A stretch of 64,000 bases of DNA from Kofleriaceae bacterium (lineage in GTDB: Bacteria; Myxococcota_A; Polyangia; Haliangiales; Haliangiaceae): the NCBI GenBank assembly GCA_018058095.1, contig JAGPCO010000011.1, positions 27,336 to 91,335 on the forward strand, written 5' to 3'. The translations under genes and the position numbers were made by a program. The notes below the pieces were generated by a model, which was given only the letters and a program-made list of their open reading frames with translations, was not told where the DNA came from and searched no databases. Below are positions 51,670 to 64,000 of this stretch, piece by piece; the stretch's first letter is position 1, and each line of letters starts with the position of its first letter.

Positions 51670-53118
51670 ATGAAGCGCACCAGGCTGGCCACCTTGCTCG
51701 TCGCCGTCGTCGCCAGCGCCGGTTGCGGCGATCCCGAGACGGGTGGCCCGGCCAGTGGTGACGCCGCCGGTGGCGGCGGCGATGGCGGTGGCGGACCCGG
51801 CGGCGACGGCGCCGGCCCGGGCCCCGACGCCGGGCCGTCTGCCTGCCCGGGGCCGGCCAGCCCCAAGCGCGGCGCGGCCTGGGTCCGCGCCAATCCGATG
51901 TTCATCAGCGGGCTCACGGTGCAGATGCCGGCGCCGGGCCCGGCCGCGGTCAGCGACTACTTCGACGGCTTCCACGCCAGCGCCGTCCACCTGTGGCTCG
52001 ACGGCCTGCCGACGGCGATGAGCGCCTGGCGCGGCCCGGCCAACCACCGCTTCGTGGCCTGGGTCCGCGACGACGGCACCGCTCTCAACAACCAGCTGGT
52101 GGGCGGCTACCCGGCCGCCGTGCCCGGCCGCATCGGCTACCAGATCGGCGACGAGCCGGCGTCGATGGCGGCGCTGGTGCAGATGGCGCAGGGCCTGGCC
52201 GCCGTGCGCGCGCACGACCCCGACGCGCTGGTGTACGTCAACTTCAGCGTCGCCCCCGACGAGCTGGCCGACATGCTCGAGTACTACGGCACCACCACCA
52301 GCGGCGACGTCATCTCGTACGACCGCTACTCGCGCTCGAACTCGACCTACAACTCGCTCGAGCAGTTCCGCGCCGCCGGGCTGCGCTTCGGCCTGCCGTA
52401 CTGGGCCTACCTGCGCAGCTACCGCGGCCCTGGCTCGACCGACAGCAGCCCGTCGGACATGCGCTGGGACGTGTACCGCCACGCCACCTACGGCTTCACC
52501 GGCTACTCGTGGTTCGTCTACCAGATGACCTTGAACAACGATCCGTTCATCGAGGGCGTGAGCCTGTTCGCGCAGACGGGCGACTTCGCGGCCGGCAAGA
52601 CCCCGGCCTTCGCCGTCGCCTCCGGCCTCAACGTCGAGCTGGCCAACCTGGGCCGGACCCTGACCCAGCTCACCAGCACCGACGTGCGCTACCTGGCGGC
52701 GTCCGTGCTGTCGCAGCCGCCCGGCACCCGCGACTGGGCCGCCGGGGCCGGCGGCGACCCGTACCTGACCGGGGTCAGCCCACGCGGCAACCTGGCCGAG
52801 CTGCTGGTCGGCTTCTTCGTCGACGACTGCGGCGACCACTATCTGATGGTGCAGAACCCCAACCACACCGGCGGCAGCTTCCCGGTCGACTCGGCCAGCG
52901 CCGTCACGGTGGACCTGACGTTCGACTTCGCGGCCGCGCCGGCCGACGTCGCCCGCGACCAGCTGCAGGTCCTCGACGCCACCACCGGCGCCATCGGCAC
53001 CACGCCGCTGGTCGTGTCCGGCGCCGGCGCGACGCTGGCGTTGACGCTGGCCGCCGGCGACGCCCGCCTCCTGAAGTACCGGACCGCGCGTCCGTTCGTG
53101 GTCCAGCCGGCGCCGTAG
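51670..53118 (+). CDS. Secreted lipoprotein with TIM-barrel glycosidase-like fold
   Basis: The product is 482 aa. A lipobox (VAVVASAGC) precedes a Gly/Asp-rich linker (about 18-60), then an alpha/beta region (about 70-360) with YQIGDEPASM, VYVNFS, VISYDRYSRSN, PYWAYLRSY, GYSWFVYQMT. Ending strands in Asp/Glu/Tyr/Trp are typical of glycoside-hydrolase clan A-like barrels. The GDEP segment resembles that of several putative glycosidases but is not diagnostic. A C-terminal beta-sandwich (about 370-475) follows. Sugar substrate and activity are unproven. The ATG at 51670 begins the signal peptide. Confidence 0.68.
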   Translation: MKRTRLATLLVAVVASAGCGDPETGGPASGDAAGGGGDGGGGPGGDGAGPGPDAGPSACPGPASPKRGAAWVRANPMFISGLTVQMPAPGPAAVSDYFDGFHASAVHLWLDGLPTAMSAWRGPANHRFVAWVRDDGTALNNQLVGGYPAAVPGRIGYQIGDEPASMAALVQMAQGLAAVRAHDPDALVYVNFSVAPDELADMLEYYGTTTSGDVISYDRYSRSNSTYNSLEQFRAAGLRFGLPYWAYLRSYRGPGSTDSSPSDMRWDVYRHATYGFTGYSWFVYQMTLNNDPFIEGVSLFAQTGDFAAGKTPAFAVASGLNVELANLGRTLTQLTSTDVRYLAASVLSQPPGTRDWAAGAGGDPYLTGVSPRGNLAELLVGFFVDDCGDHYLMVQNPNHTGGSFPVDSASAVTVDLTFDFAAAPADVARDQLQVLDATTGAIGTTPLVVSGAGATLALTLAAGDARLLKYRTARPFVVQPAP

Positions 53119-53139
53119 CCGCGCGTTCGCGCGGCCGCG

Positions 53140-54789
<1,650 letters not shown>

Positions 54790-54880
54790 CGGGTGATGGT
54801 AGACCGGGCGGGCCGGGCCAGGCCAGGGCCCCTTGCCACCCGCTTGGGACCGGGCGGCGACTGGTAGAGTGCTCGCCGGC

Positions 54881-57091
54881 ATGGCCGACCCGTGGCAGGT
54901 GATGTGGGAGGCGCGCGCCTACGCGCCCGCCGTCCTGAGCGCCCCGTTCGCGCTCGGCCTGGTCGCCCTGCTGGTGGTGCTGGCGTTCGCGGTGCTCATG
55001 CGCGGCGAGCCGGCCCTGCGCGCGCTGTTCGTGCTGCACGTCGCGGCGATGTGCCCCTACGCCCTGGCCCTGGCCCTGGCGCCGTCGATCGTCGAGCCGG
55101 CCGCGGCCGTGGCCTGGTTTCGCCTGGGCGCGGCGTTCGTCCCCCTCGCGGCCGCGGCCGGGATCGGCTTCCAGCTGGTGCTGCTGGGGCGGGTGCACAC
55201 GCGCCGCGGCGTCATCCTCGGCGCGCTCGGCGTCGGCGTCCTCGCCGTCCCGCTCGTCACCGCCGGCGATCACGTGGTGGCCGGGGTCCGGCGCCTGCCC
55301 GGCATGTGGTTCGCGGAGGCCGGCCCGGCCGCCCTCGTGCTCCTGGTCGTGGTCGTGGTAATCGCCGCCCTCGGCTTCGTGCCGCTGGTGCTGGCCTGGC
55401 GGCGCGAGGCCGCGCCGGCGCGCAAGCGGCACATCGGCGGCTCGCTCCTGGCCATGGCCACCACCCTGGCCTCGATGGTCGACGTCATGCTGGCGTGGGG
55501 GGTCGGCGTGTTCCCGGTCGGGTTCCTGCTGTTTGCCCTCGGCACCCTGTTCACGATGCGCGCCCTGTGGGTCGACGACCTGCTGCGGGTCCGCTCGTTC
55601 GACACCCGGGTCCCGATCGCGCTGGCGCTGGTGGCGCTGACCACGCTGGCTGGCTGGCTGGGCCTGGCGCTGCTCGGCGACGGCCTCGGCTGGCTGGTGG
55701 TGGTCGGGGCCATCGTGGTGGCGTACCTGGCGGCGCGGGTGGTGGTGGCCTTCGCCCTGGCGCTGGGGCGTGGCGACCGCCCGGCCGAGGGCCCGCTGGC
55801 GCGCGCGGCCAGCCGCCTGGCCAGCCGGCTGGCGGCCGGGCGCGACGCCGCCGAGATCCTGACCACCACCAGCGAGCTGATCGAGCTGGCGATCGGCGTG
55901 CGGCCGACGGCGATCGTGCCGTCGCGCGCCGACTGGGGCTGGCAGACGCCGGCCGGGGTGCGGATCGACGACGCCTCGGCGCCCGACCCGCTGCTGGCGC
56001 CGGCGCTGCTGGGGCCGGCCGGCGGCGACGGCCTGCTGCTGCTGGCCGACCTGGGCCGCGTGCTCGACGACGATCTCACCCCGGCCGCGCAGGCGCTGTT
56101 CGCGGCCCACCAGGCCGAGGCGCTGCTGGCCGTCGGTGACCGCGACGAGCTGGTCGCCATCCTGTGGTTCCCGGCCAGCGGCCGGGCCGCGCTGTCGGGG
56201 CGCGCCCGCACCTTCCTGGCCGAGATCACGCCGCACGTGGCGGCCGCGCTGGTGTACGCGCGCAGCGCGGCGGAGGCGGCCGAGCGGGCCCGGCTCGAGC
56301 GTGATCTCGAGCTGGCCGGCGCCATCCAGGCCGGGTTCGTGCCGCCGGCGCGGGCCTTCACCCACGGCGCGACCGAGGTGATCGGCTCGTGGCAGCCGGC
56401 GGCCCGGGTCGGCGGTGACTTCTGGGACGTGCGGGCCCTCGACGGGCAGCGCACGCTGGTCGTGGTCGGCGACGTGACCGGGCACGGCGTGGCCGCGGCC
56501 ATGGTGGCGGCGGCGGTGCGCGGCGCGTGTGAGGCGGCGACGACGACCCTGCCGGGCGCTGACCCGGTCAGCCTGGCCACGCTGGTGAGCCAGCTCGATC
56601 GCGCGGTGAGCCGGGTCGGGCAGGGCCGGCGCCAGCTGACGTGTTTCGCCGCCATCGTCGACGCCGGCGCGGGGGAGGTCGAGTTCGTCAACGCCGGGCA
56701 CGTGGTCCCATACCTGTGCCAGGTGACCGCGGCGGCGCCGGCCAGCGCGGCCCGGGTCGAGCTGAGCGCCCTGGTCGCGCGTGGCAACCCGCTCGGATCG
56801 GGCGCCGAGCCGGTGCGCGCGACCCAGCGCCGGCCCCTGCCGCCGGGCGCGGTCGTGGTCTGGTACACCGACGGCCTGGTCGAGAACCCCGACGGCGCTG
56901 GCCAGCCCTACGGCGATCGGCGCATGCAGCGCCTGCTGCGCGGCCTCGACCCAGCCCGGCTCGACCCGGCCAGCGTCCACGCCGCCATCGTCGCCTCGTC
57001 CTCGGCTCACCACGGCGGCGCCGGCGCCATCGACGACGTCACCCTGGTGGTCGGCGGGATCCGCACCACGGCTGCCGCCACCACCCCGTGA
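54881..57091 (+). CDS. Membrane SpoIIE/RsbU-type PP2C phosphatase
   Basis: The product is 736 aa. About seven transmembrane helices occupy residues 15-310. A GAF-like or linker region (about 330-470) leads through a coiled helix ([26 protein letters not shown]) into a PP2C domain (about 490-730) with [23 protein letters not shown] and YTDGLVE, the metal-binding and catalytic motifs. It dephosphorylates Ser/Thr in partner-switching or kinase pathways. The divergent partner is a Ser/Thr kinase, a likely antagonistic pair. A TAGAGT box ends 10 nt before the ATG. Confidence 0.93.
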   Translation: MADPWQVMWEARAYAPAVLSAPFALGLVALLVVLAFAVLMRGEPALRALFVLHVAAMCPYALALALAPSIVEPAAAVAWFRLGAAFVPLAAAAGIGFQLVLLGRVHTRRGVILGALGVGVLAVPLVTAGDHVVAGVRRLPGMWFAEAGPAALVLLVVVVVIAALGFVPLVLAWRREAAPARKRHIGGSLLAMATTLASMVDVMLAWGVGVFPVGFLLFALGTLFTMRALWVDDLLRVRSFDTRVPIALALVALTTLAGWLGLALLGDGLGWLVVVGAIVVAYLAARVVVAFALALGRGDRPAEGPLARAASRLASRLAAGRDAAEILTTTSELIELAIGVRPTAIVPSRADWGWQTPAGVRIDDASAPDPLLAPALLGPAGGDGLLLLADLGRVLDDDLTPAAQALFAAHQAEALLAVGDRDELVAILWFPASGRAALSGRARTFLAEITPHVAAALVYARSAAEAAERARLERDLELAGAIQAGFVPPARAFTHGATEVIGSWQPAARVGGDFWDVRALDGQRTLVVVGDVTGHGVAAAMVAAAVRGACEAATTTLPGADPVSLATLVSQLDRAVSRVGQGRRQLTCFAAIVDAGAGEVEFVNAGHVVPYLCQVTAAAPASAARVELSALVARGNPLGSGAEPVRATQRRPLPPGAVVVWYTDGLVENPDGAGQPYGDRRMQRLLRGLDPARLDPASVHAAIVASSSAHHGGAGAIDDVTLVVGGIRTTAAATTP

Positions 57092-57138
57092 CGTCGGGTC
57101 TGCGCCGCCCGCCCGGCCGCGGTATGGTCGCCGCGCCG

Positions 57139-57879
57139 ATGCGTGTCCGCGTCCTGTCCTACAACATCCACAAGTGCATCGGCGGCCTCGACCGGCGCTA
57201 CCGGCCCGAGCGGATCGTCGCGACGGTGGCGCACTACCAGCCTGACCTGGTCCTGCTGCAGGAGGTCGATCAAGGCGTGCCGCGCTCCAACGGCGATCGC
57301 CAGGTCGACCTGCTCGGCGATCAGCTCGGCTTCGCCCACCGCGCCTGGTTCCCCAACGTCGAGGTCCGCGGTGGCGGCCAGTACGGCAACGCGATCCTCA
57401 GCCGGTGGCCGCTCGAGGCCGTGGCCAACGTCGACCTGACGATCGGCCGGCGCAAGCGGCGCAGCGTGCTGCACGGCGAAGTCCGCGTCCGCCACGACGA
57501 CTTCGATCGCACCGTACACGTCTTCAACATGCACCTCGGCCTGTCGCAGGCCGAGCGCAAGCTGCAGCTGCGCACCTTCCTCGACTGTCACCCGTTCGCC
57601 GGCCTGCACCACGACACCCCGGTCATCGTCGGCGGCGACCTCAACGACGTGTACGGCACGCTCGGCCGCCTGCTCGAGCCGGCCGGCTTCCGCGGCGTGG
57701 CCCGGCCGCCGCGCACCTTCCCGGCCTGGGGCCCGCTGCGCGCGCTCGACAGCCTGTACGTGCGCGGCACCGCCCGCCTGCTCGAGCTGGGCCGCGGCGA
57801 GATCGCGGTGGCCCGCGCCGCCAGCGATCACCGCCCGCTCATCGCCGACGTCCAGCTGGCCGAGTCGGCCGCCTCGTGA
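57139..57879 (+). CDS. Endonuclease/exonuclease/phosphatase (EEP) family protein
   Basis: The product is 246 aa (ATG 57139; an in-frame ATG at 57124 would add five residues). EEP motifs are present: [19 protein letters not shown] (metal Glu), [25 protein letters not shown] (Asp/Asn) and SDHRPL (general-base His). These Mg-dependent enzymes cut phosphodiester bonds in DNA, lipids or inositides. The next gene overlaps the stop (GTGA), then a third follows 5 nt later, forming an operon with two small membrane proteins. A phospholipid-type substrate is possible but unproven. Confidence 0.9.
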   Translation: MRVRVLSYNIHKCIGGLDRRYRPERIVATVAHYQPDLVLLQEVDQGVPRSNGDRQVDLLGDQLGFAHRAWFPNVEVRGGGQYGNAILSRWPLEAVANVDLTIGRRKRRSVLHGEVRVRHDDFDRTVHVFNMHLGLSQAERKLQLRTFLDCHPFAGLHHDTPVIVGGDLNDVYGTLGRLLEPAGFRGVARPPRTFPAWGPLRALDSLYVRGTARLLELGRGEIAVARAASDHRPLIADVQLAESAAS

Positions 57880-58229
57880 ACCACGCCGTGCTCGGCGCCA
57901 GCGCGCCCCTCCTGCTGGCCGCCGTCTACTACCTCGCGCGCGGGCGGCGCGCGTCGCTGCGCCTGCTGGTGCTGGCGCCGGCGCTGGCCGCGGCCTCGGC
58001 GCTGTGGGCGGTCGCGCCCGATCTGCCGCGGCTGTGGGGCGACCTGCCGCGCTACGTCGCCTGGCACCACGCGTCGTGGTGCGACCTGGCCTGGGGCCAC
58101 TGCTGGATCGACGCCGGCGAGGTCGACCGGCCGTGGTTCGCGCTGGCCTTCGCCGCGGTCGGCGGCCTGCTGCTGTGGGTGGCCTGGCGCGAGCTGCGCC
58201 GGGCCGAGGCGAGCGAGGCCGATCGGTAG
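57876..58229 (+). CDS. Small membrane protein with HHAxWxDLxxGHxxxD motif (paralogue 1)
   Basis: The product is 117 aa with GTG start overlapping the EEP stop (GTGA). It has three hydrophobic segments (about 4-20, 28-48 and 88-104). Residues 64-79 read [16 protein letters not shown], with His and Asp in a loop next to a membrane segment, preceded by [15 protein letters not shown]. The next gene encodes a protein with the same motif. I recognise no family; the His/Asp set could bind metal. Confidence 0.75.
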   Translation: MNHAVLGASAPLLLAAVYYLARGRRASLRLLVLAPALAAASALWAVAPDLPRLWGDLPRYVAWHHASWCDLAWGHCWIDAGEVDRPWFALAFAAVGGLLLWVAWRELRRAEASEADR

Positions 58230-58234
58230 CCGCC

Positions 58235-58600
58235 ATGGCCCACGTCAACCTCCACCTCGCCGCCGGCGTCGCCGTCGGCACCGGCCTCGGCTTGATCGGC
58301 GTGGCGCGCGCGGTCCTGGCCGCGCGCCCGCTGGCGCCGCCCATCGCCCGCATGCTGGTCCTGGCCGGCGCGCTCGGACTGTGGGCGGTCGGGCCGAGCG
58401 TGCTGGCCCGGCTCGGCGTGCCCGGCGCCCACCACGCCTGGTGGGCCGACCTGTTCGTCGGCCACCGCAGCCTCGATCGCCTGACCGATGGCGGCTTGCT
58501 CATCGGCGAGCTGGCGCTGGGTGCGGCCATCGCCGGCCACTACCTGCTCATCCTGCTCGCCCTGGTCCGGGCCAGGCGACGCCGGCCTCGCTCGGCCTGA
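58235..58600 (+). CDS. Small membrane protein with HHAxWxDLxxGHxxxD motif (paralogue 2)
   Basis: The product is 121 aa, starting 5 nt after the preceding stop. It has three to four hydrophobic segments and the motif HHAWWADLFVGHRSLD (66-81), preceded by LWAVGPSVLARL, both shared with paralogue 1. The C-terminus is basic ([10 protein letters not shown]), likely cytoplasmic. It is probably co-transcribed with the EEP hydrolase and paralogue 1. Function unknown. Confidence 0.75.
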   Translation: MAHVNLHLAAGVAVGTGLGLIGVARAVLAARPLAPPIARMLVLAGALGLWAVGPSVLARLGVPGAHHAWWADLFVGHRSLDRLTDGGLLIGELALGAAIAGHYLLILLALVRARRRRPRSA

Positions 58601-58636
58601 GCGTGTGCGGGGCGGTCGACCGGTGCGGCCAGTGCG

Positions 58637-60487
58637 CTACTCGATCACCGGCGGCACACACACGCCGGCCTCGCACACCTCGCTGCCGGGGCACTCGTTG
58701 CCCATGTCGTCGCATGGCTGGCGCCGGATCTCCTCGACCCACTGCGCGATGTGGTTGCCCGAGGCCGCGTCCTGGAACGGCAGCCAGAAGGCGACGAAGC
58801 TGGGGTCGTTGCCGGCCTGGATCCGCGCCGGGTCGAACCCGACCATCCACAGCTGGCTGGTCCCGCTGGCGCGCAGGCCGTACGGCCGGCGCGACGAGAA
58901 GGTCAGCCACATGAGCTGACCGCCGGCGTAGCTGTGCACGAACGGCGCCCACTTCGGCCACGAGTCGCCGCCGGTCGCGGCCGAGGCCGCGGCCAGCGCG
59001 TAGACCGGCCCGCCGCTGGCGGCGACCGCCATCAGGCGGGCGTCCATGGCGTCGAACGAGTCGGCCGCGAGCGAGCGGTTGAACACCACCCACCCGCTGT
59101 CGGGCGAGAACGACGGGTAGTAGTTGTTCTCGCCGGCGACCTGCGGCACCAGGGTCTGCTCGCCGGCCCAGCTGGTGGCATCGACGGTGTGCAGCGAGGC
59201 GCGCGCCACGCCCGGGTTGCCGCCGAACGGCGGCACCGTGGCCGGGCGCGCGAACACGACCCTGGCGCCGTCGGCCGACCAGTCGGGCATCGAGCCGCTG
59301 GCGATGACCGTGGTCATGCCGGCGCCGGTGTCGGCCGCGCGCTGCACGACGCTGCGACCGTCCGACGACAGCAGCCACTGGTTGTCGGGCGAGAACGCGA
59401 AGAAGTTGCCGCCGCCGGTGGCGCCCGGGATGGGCAGGCCACCCATCGGCGCGCGCCACAGCTTGGTCCGGGTGGCGACGGCGTAGGTCTCGACCGTGGC
59501 CGGGCCAGGGATGTCGAGGCCGACGGCGATCTTGCTGCCGTCGCGCGACAGGGCGTGGCAACCCACGCAGGTGGTCGCCCCGGTCTGGCCGACGCCGAGG
59601 AAACGCTCGGCGGTCTGGCCGCGCCGGCCGAAGTCGTAGCGCATGATGGCGCCGTTGCCGGCGGCCCAGTAGTACAGGCCCCCGAACATGTCGTCGCCGG
59701 CGAACTGCAGGGTCTGATCGGCCGACTGCCCGACCGTCGGCGCCGCGGCGCTGCCGTCGAGGCCGCGCAGGTGGTAGGTCAGCGCGGTGTCGCCGCGGCC
59801 GGCCAGGGCCAGGGTGTCCCAGATGGCCTGGCTCGGCTCCCACACGCAGCCGTCGGCCAGCGGCGTGCATGCGAAGTAGATCGCGAGCTGGACCCGGGTC
59901 CCGGTCACCACCAGCTCGAACAGGTTGTTGCCGGGGCCGGGCCGGTAGTGCAGCTCCATCGTGCCGAGGTTGGGCGGCACGATGACGCCGCTGGCCGGGT
60001 ACACCAGCTCGGGCGCGGCGCCGCCGGGCTGGGCCCCGCCGAAGCGGTCGGGCGCGTCGGCCGGCGCCGACGGGTCGACGATGGTCTGGCGCAGCACGAT
60101 GTCGAGCTCGGCGGTGCCGACCAGCTGGTTCCAGCGCGCGGTGATGGTCGCGCGGCCGGCGCGGTCGGCCGCCGACACGAAGCGGTTGCCGGTGAAGCTG
60201 CCGAGGTCGGTCACGTTGGTCGACAGCTCGGCCTCGGTCGACACGTCCTGCTCGGCGCCGTCGGCGTCGACGGCGATGACCGTGTAGATCTGCTCGGCCG
60301 GCGTCGGGCTCTGCACGTACAGCGTGACCTGGGCCGGCTCGACCCGCAGGTGCGGCTCGGTCGGGGCGTCGTCGCCGGGGTTGTCGCGGGTGCCCGGGCC
60401 ACAGGCCAGGACCAGGCCAGTCACGACCAGGCCGGCCAGGCCGGTCACGAGCAGCGTCAGCACGCGGGTGGGCAAGGTGTGCGTCAT
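58637..60487 (-). CDS. Lipoprotein with TolB-like propeller and a CxxCH haem motif
   Basis: The product is 616 aa. A lipobox (VVTGLVLACGPG) precedes an Ig-like segment (about 35-155: TLYVQSPTPAEQIYTVIAV) and then propeller blades with TolB/PD40-type repeats (FFAFSPDNQWLLSSDG, DWSADGARVVFA, YPSFSPDSGWVVFN). Within the propeller lies CVGCH (Cys307, Cys310, His311), a c-type haem attachment site, in the context TTCVGCHALSRDGSK. The C-terminus is a Cys-rich tail (CDDMGNECPGSEVCEAGVC) typical of myxobacterial surface proteins. It is probably periplasmic or surface-located. Distal haem ligand not identified. Confidence 0.82.
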   Translation of the reverse strand: MTHTLPTRVLTLLVTGLAGLVVTGLVLACGPGTRDNPGDDAPTEPHLRVEPAQVTLYVQSPTPAEQIYTVIAVDADGAEQDVSTEAELSTNVTDLGSFTGNRFVSAADRAGRATITARWNQLVGTAELDIVLRQTIVDPSAPADAPDRFGGAQPGGAAPELVYPASGVIVPPNLGTMELHYRPGPGNNLFELVVTGTRVQLAIYFACTPLADGCVWEPSQAIWDTLALAGRGDTALTYHLRGLDGSAAAPTVGQSADQTLQFAGDDMFGGLYYWAAGNGAIMRYDFGRRGQTAERFLGVGQTGATTCVGCHALSRDGSKIAVGLDIPGPATVETYAVATRTKLWRAPMGGLPIPGATGGGNFFAFSPDNQWLLSSDGRSVVQRAADTGAGMTTVIASGSMPDWSADGARVVFARPATVPPFGGNPGVARASLHTVDATSWAGEQTLVPQVAGENNYYPSFSPDSGWVVFNRSLAADSFDAMDARLMAVAASGGPVYALAAASAATGGDSWPKWAPFVHSYAGGQLMWLTFSSRRPYGLRASGTSQLWMVGFDPARIQAGNDPSFVAFWLPFQDAASGNHIAQWVEEIRRQPCDDMGNECPGSEVCEAGVCVPPVIE

Positions 60488-60504
60488 CGGAGTCCCCCAG
60501 GTGG

Positions 60505-60524
60505 GAGGGGCCAGGCGGCCCCTC
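60505..60524 (-). promoter_or_regulatory. Perfect 8-bp hairpin in leader of the propeller gene
   Basis: GAGGGGCC-AGGC-GGCCCCTC sits 18 nt upstream of the ATG and just before the G-rich ribosome-binding site. It could modulate translation or stabilise the mRNA. No known riboswitch features are present. Confidence 0.35.
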
Positions 60525-60632
60525 GGCGAGGCGGCGACGGTAGGTGGACCGCCCGATCGGCGGGCCTTACATGGTCTGTCGCCGCCGCCGCGCGGGCCTT
60601 CATCCGCACCCACGGTGGTCGATACACCGCGC

Positions 60633-60977
60633 ATGGCGGTCTCGTCGGTGTCTCGATGCGGGTGTGGCCGGGACAACGATCCGTGGCGCAGGTTCTGTGG
60701 CGGGTGTGGCGCAGCGCTGGGGCAGGGGTGTGGGACGTGTGGGTTCCAGAACCGGTCGGAGGACCGGTTCTGCGGCGGCTGCGGGGGAGTGTGCGTCCAC
60801 GGGGTGAAGCGAGGCCGGCCACCAGAGCCGCCGCGATCGTCGACCAAGGCGGTCGCGGCGGCTCCGGGCACGCACGGGGCCGCCCAGGTCGGGCCCGGCA
60901 CGATCCAGATCGAGCGCATCGACGACGTGCTGGTGTCCGAGCGGACGCCGCCGGTCCGACGCGGTCGCGGCATCTGA
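60633..60977 (+). CDS. Double zinc-ribbon protein
   Basis: The product is 114 aa. Two zinc-ribbon halves are visible: CGCGRDNDPWRRFCGGCG (residues ~9-26) and CGTCGFQNRSEDRFCGGCG (about 33-51). The rest is Pro/Thr/Arg-rich and disordered, ending RRGRGI. It resembles small zinc-ribbon adaptors found beside kinases in myxobacteria. A GTG at about 60615 is an alternative start. It is divergent from the propeller gene. Partner and role unknown. Confidence 0.7.
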   Translation: MAVSSVSRCGCGRDNDPWRRFCGGCGAALGQGCGTCGFQNRSEDRFCGGCGGVCVHGVKRGRPPEPPRSSTKAVAAAPGTHGAAQVGPGTIQIERIDDVLVSERTPPVRRGRGI

Positions 60978-60990
60978 GCCGCCGCCGCGC

Positions 60991-61437
60991 TCAGATGCGC
61001 TTCTTGATCGCGCGCAGCGCGGTGCCGATGACCGGCAGGGTCTCGTAGAAGGCCTCGGCCGCGTCGAACAGATCGCGGTGCGTGGTGATGCGGCCGTCGG
61101 CGTCGAGCCGCAGGTGGGTCACGCCGGGCGCGGTGCGCAGCGGGTCACGGGCGCGGCGCCGGTACTCCCAGCGCCAGCGCACGTAGCAGCCGTCGGCGCC
61201 GACCGCGCTGTCCTCGACGACGAAGCGGTTCTCGGCCAGCGCCGTCAGGACACGCTGGAAGTACGCCCGCAGCGCCGCGAAGTCGCCATCGATGTGGTGG
61301 AACGCGTCCTGGAAGGCGAAGCCGGGCGCGTACAGCTCGGGCAGGCGGTCGAGCCAGCTCGGGCCGAACTCGGCGTAGAACTGGCGGAAGCGTGCGAGCG
61401 ACGCCTCGATCGTCGCCGCGCTCGGGGCCGTCGGCAC
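60991..61437 (-). CDS. SnoaL/NTF2-like domain protein
   Basis: The product is 148 aa with the typical NTF2-like order: helix (IEASLARFRQFYAEFG), LYAPGFAFQDAFHHIDG, helix (DFAALRAYFQRVLTAL) and strands (FVVEDSAVGADGCYVRWRWEYRRR ... GVTHLRLDADGRITTHRDLFD). Cone-fold proteins of this kind bind small hydrophobic molecules or isomerise them; no specific catalytic residue is conclusive. The GTG start at 61437 lies 8 nt after the ettA stop, so the two genes are probably co-transcribed. Confidence 0.8.
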   Translation of the reverse strand: MPTAPSAATIEASLARFRQFYAEFGPSWLDRLPELYAPGFAFQDAFHHIDGDFAALRAYFQRVLTALAENRFVVEDSAVGADGCYVRWRWEYRRRARDPLRTAPGVTHLRLDADGRITTHRDLFDAAEAFYETLPVIGTALRAIKKRI

Positions 61438-61445
61438 GGGCGCGG

Positions 61446-63125
<1,680 letters not shown>

Positions 63126-63132
63126 GGCGCGC

Positions 63133-63160
63133 AGTGTACTCAGCGCCGGAGCGCTGTCGA
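63133..63160 (-). promoter_or_regulatory. ettA promoter
   Basis: On the minus strand, TCGACA (63160-63155), a 16-nt spacer and TACACT (63138-63133) end 7 nt before the ATG. A Shine-Dalgarno sequence is not present between promoter and start codon. Confidence 0.6.
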
Positions 63161-63233
63161 CCGGCCGGCCGGGCTTTGTCGCCGGCCGCGGCCGGTGCAA
63201 CCCCACCTGACCGCGAGGGTCTACACTGGGGAG

Positions 63234-63998
63234 ATGGATGGCCTGCGCGGCTATGACAGCGGGGCGGTGGTCACCGCGCCGACGCGCGAAGGCCCGCTCC
63301 GGCTCGAGCTCGGCCCGCGCCACGTCCGGCTCGAGCTGGCCGACCGCACGCTGCACGTGGCCGACCGCTACCTGACCCTGACCACGCGGTCGGGACGGCG
63401 CGAGAAGCGCGACGCGCACCGCCTGGCCGGCCCGCTGTGGCTGGCGCGCGACGTGCCGCACGACGACCTCGGCCTGTGGGAGCAGGTCGAGCCCGGCTCG
63501 GTCCGCCGGGTGTTCGGGGTCGAGCCGCGCTCGCTGATCGAGCCCGACGGCCTCGACGCGCTGCGCGCGCTCGACCAGCTGGCGACCCGGCTGCGCCTGG
63601 CGCTGCAGCCGCTGGCCGGCGACGTCCTGCGCGCGGTCGAGATCGGCCGTGGCCTCGACAAGGTGCTGCTGATCGACCGCGGCGACCGCTACGAGCTGTT
63701 CATGCGCCGGTTGTTCCGCGACCGGGCCCGCTTCATCCTCGAGGTCCGGCGCGACGGCACCGTCGTCCTGCCCGAAGGGGGAGGGCGGCGCACCCTCGAG
63801 TGTCGCTCGCGCTTCGGGGTGACGGTGCTGGGCGACTACGTCCGCTTCTCCGACCCGACCGGGCTCGACCTGGGACGGGTCGCGGTGCCGTGGATCTGCC
63901 GGCAGGACCGCGACGAGCTGGTGCGCCGGATCGGCAACTTCATCGATCACGGCGGCTTGCACCCGGCCGACGTCCGCGTCGCCGGCGGCCGCCTGTGA
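63234..63998 (+). CDS. Conserved-looking protein of unknown function
   Basis: The product is 254 aa, cytoplasmic with no signal or membrane segment. The N-terminal half is rich in short strands ([28 protein letters not shown]) and charged residues; the C-terminal half has [33 protein letters not shown] and [20 protein letters not shown] recognise no family. A TACACT box (63222-63227) ends 6 nt before the ATG. The intervening GGGGAG abuts the ATG and is too close to work as a Shine-Dalgarno site. The stop is two bases from the window end. Confidence 0.75.
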   Translation: MDGLRGYDSGAVVTAPTREGPLRLELGPRHVRLELADRTLHVADRYLTLTTRSGRREKRDAHRLAGPLWLARDVPHDDLGLWEQVEPGSVRRVFGVEPRSLIEPDGLDALRALDQLATRLRLALQPLAGDVLRAVEIGRGLDKVLLIDRGDRYELFMRRLFRDRARFILEVRRDGTVVLPEGGGRRTLECRSRFGVTVLGDYVRFSDPTGLDLGRVAVPWICRQDRDELVRRIGNFIDHGGLHPADVRVAGGRL

Positions 63999-64000
63999 CC

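Overview
The window is very GC-rich (roughly 70% or more by eye), densely coded on both strands, and carries no phage, plasmid, IS transposase or CRISPR array. The content points to a myxobacterium-like member of the Myxococcota, probably from the Polyangia/Kofleriaceae side. The signs are four eukaryote-like Ser/Thr kinases, a sigma-54 activator with an FHA domain, a SpoIIE-type phosphatase, tandem PilZ domains, many secreted lipoproteins with Cys-rich segments, a giant SpvB/FG-GAP/RHS protein, and a bacterial astacin. The taxonomic placement is inference from gene content only.

Layout. 1-9 kb: a truncated SRPBCC gene, a small barrel-like protein behind a near-consensus sigma-54 promoter, a 1308-aa kinase/ATPase/TPR signalling protein, a secreted protein built from a duplicated unknown domain, an ABM-like protein, a methyltransferase and a secreted unknown. 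9-18 kb (minus): HAD protein, SUKH protein with a histone H1-like tail, DUF3592 protein, TetR regulator, the 1908-aa RHS protein and a translationally coupled small membrane protein. 18-24 kb: a lipoprotein that fuses an NTF2-like fold to a methyltransferase, a TPR protein, a complete tRNA-Val/tRNA-Asp operon with promoter and terminator, a second TetR regulator, a lipoprotein and lon. 24-31 kb: a double-PilZ protein, a barrel protein, and an operon of secreted esterase, FHA/sigma-54 activator and Ser/Thr kinase. 31-39 kb: a tripartite RND efflux operon and an outer-membrane protein. 39-41 kb: clpX and clpP, divergent. 41-54 kb: mainly secreted enzymes and lipoproteins (barrel, esterase, astacin, M16 peptidase pair, glycosidase-like protein) plus HMG-CoA lyase. 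53-64 kb: a kinase and a PP2C phosphatase sharing a divergent promoter, an EEP-family hydrolase with two related small membrane proteins, a propeller protein with a haem motif, a zinc-ribbon protein, an NTF2-like protein, ettA and a final unknown.

How it fits together. Protein quality control (lon, clpX, clpP), ribosome throttling (ettA) and tRNA genes form a housekeeping backbone. Around them sit Ser/Thr phosphorylation modules and envelope or secretion functions. Seven gene pairs share 4-nt ATGA or GTGA overlaps, which fixes several start codons and implies coupled translation.

Three structural signals stand out beyond gene content. First, a TAnnnT box (or close variant) ends 6-8 nt before the start codon of many genes (lon, clpP, clpX, ettA, kinases and others), as expected if leaderless mRNAs are common. 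Second, two copies of a ~116-bp palindromic element lie in inverted orientation 13 kb apart, and each begins exactly at the TAG stop codon of the preceding gene. Third, two sigma-54 (-24/-12) promoter matches lie directly upstream of two outer-membrane-type genes.
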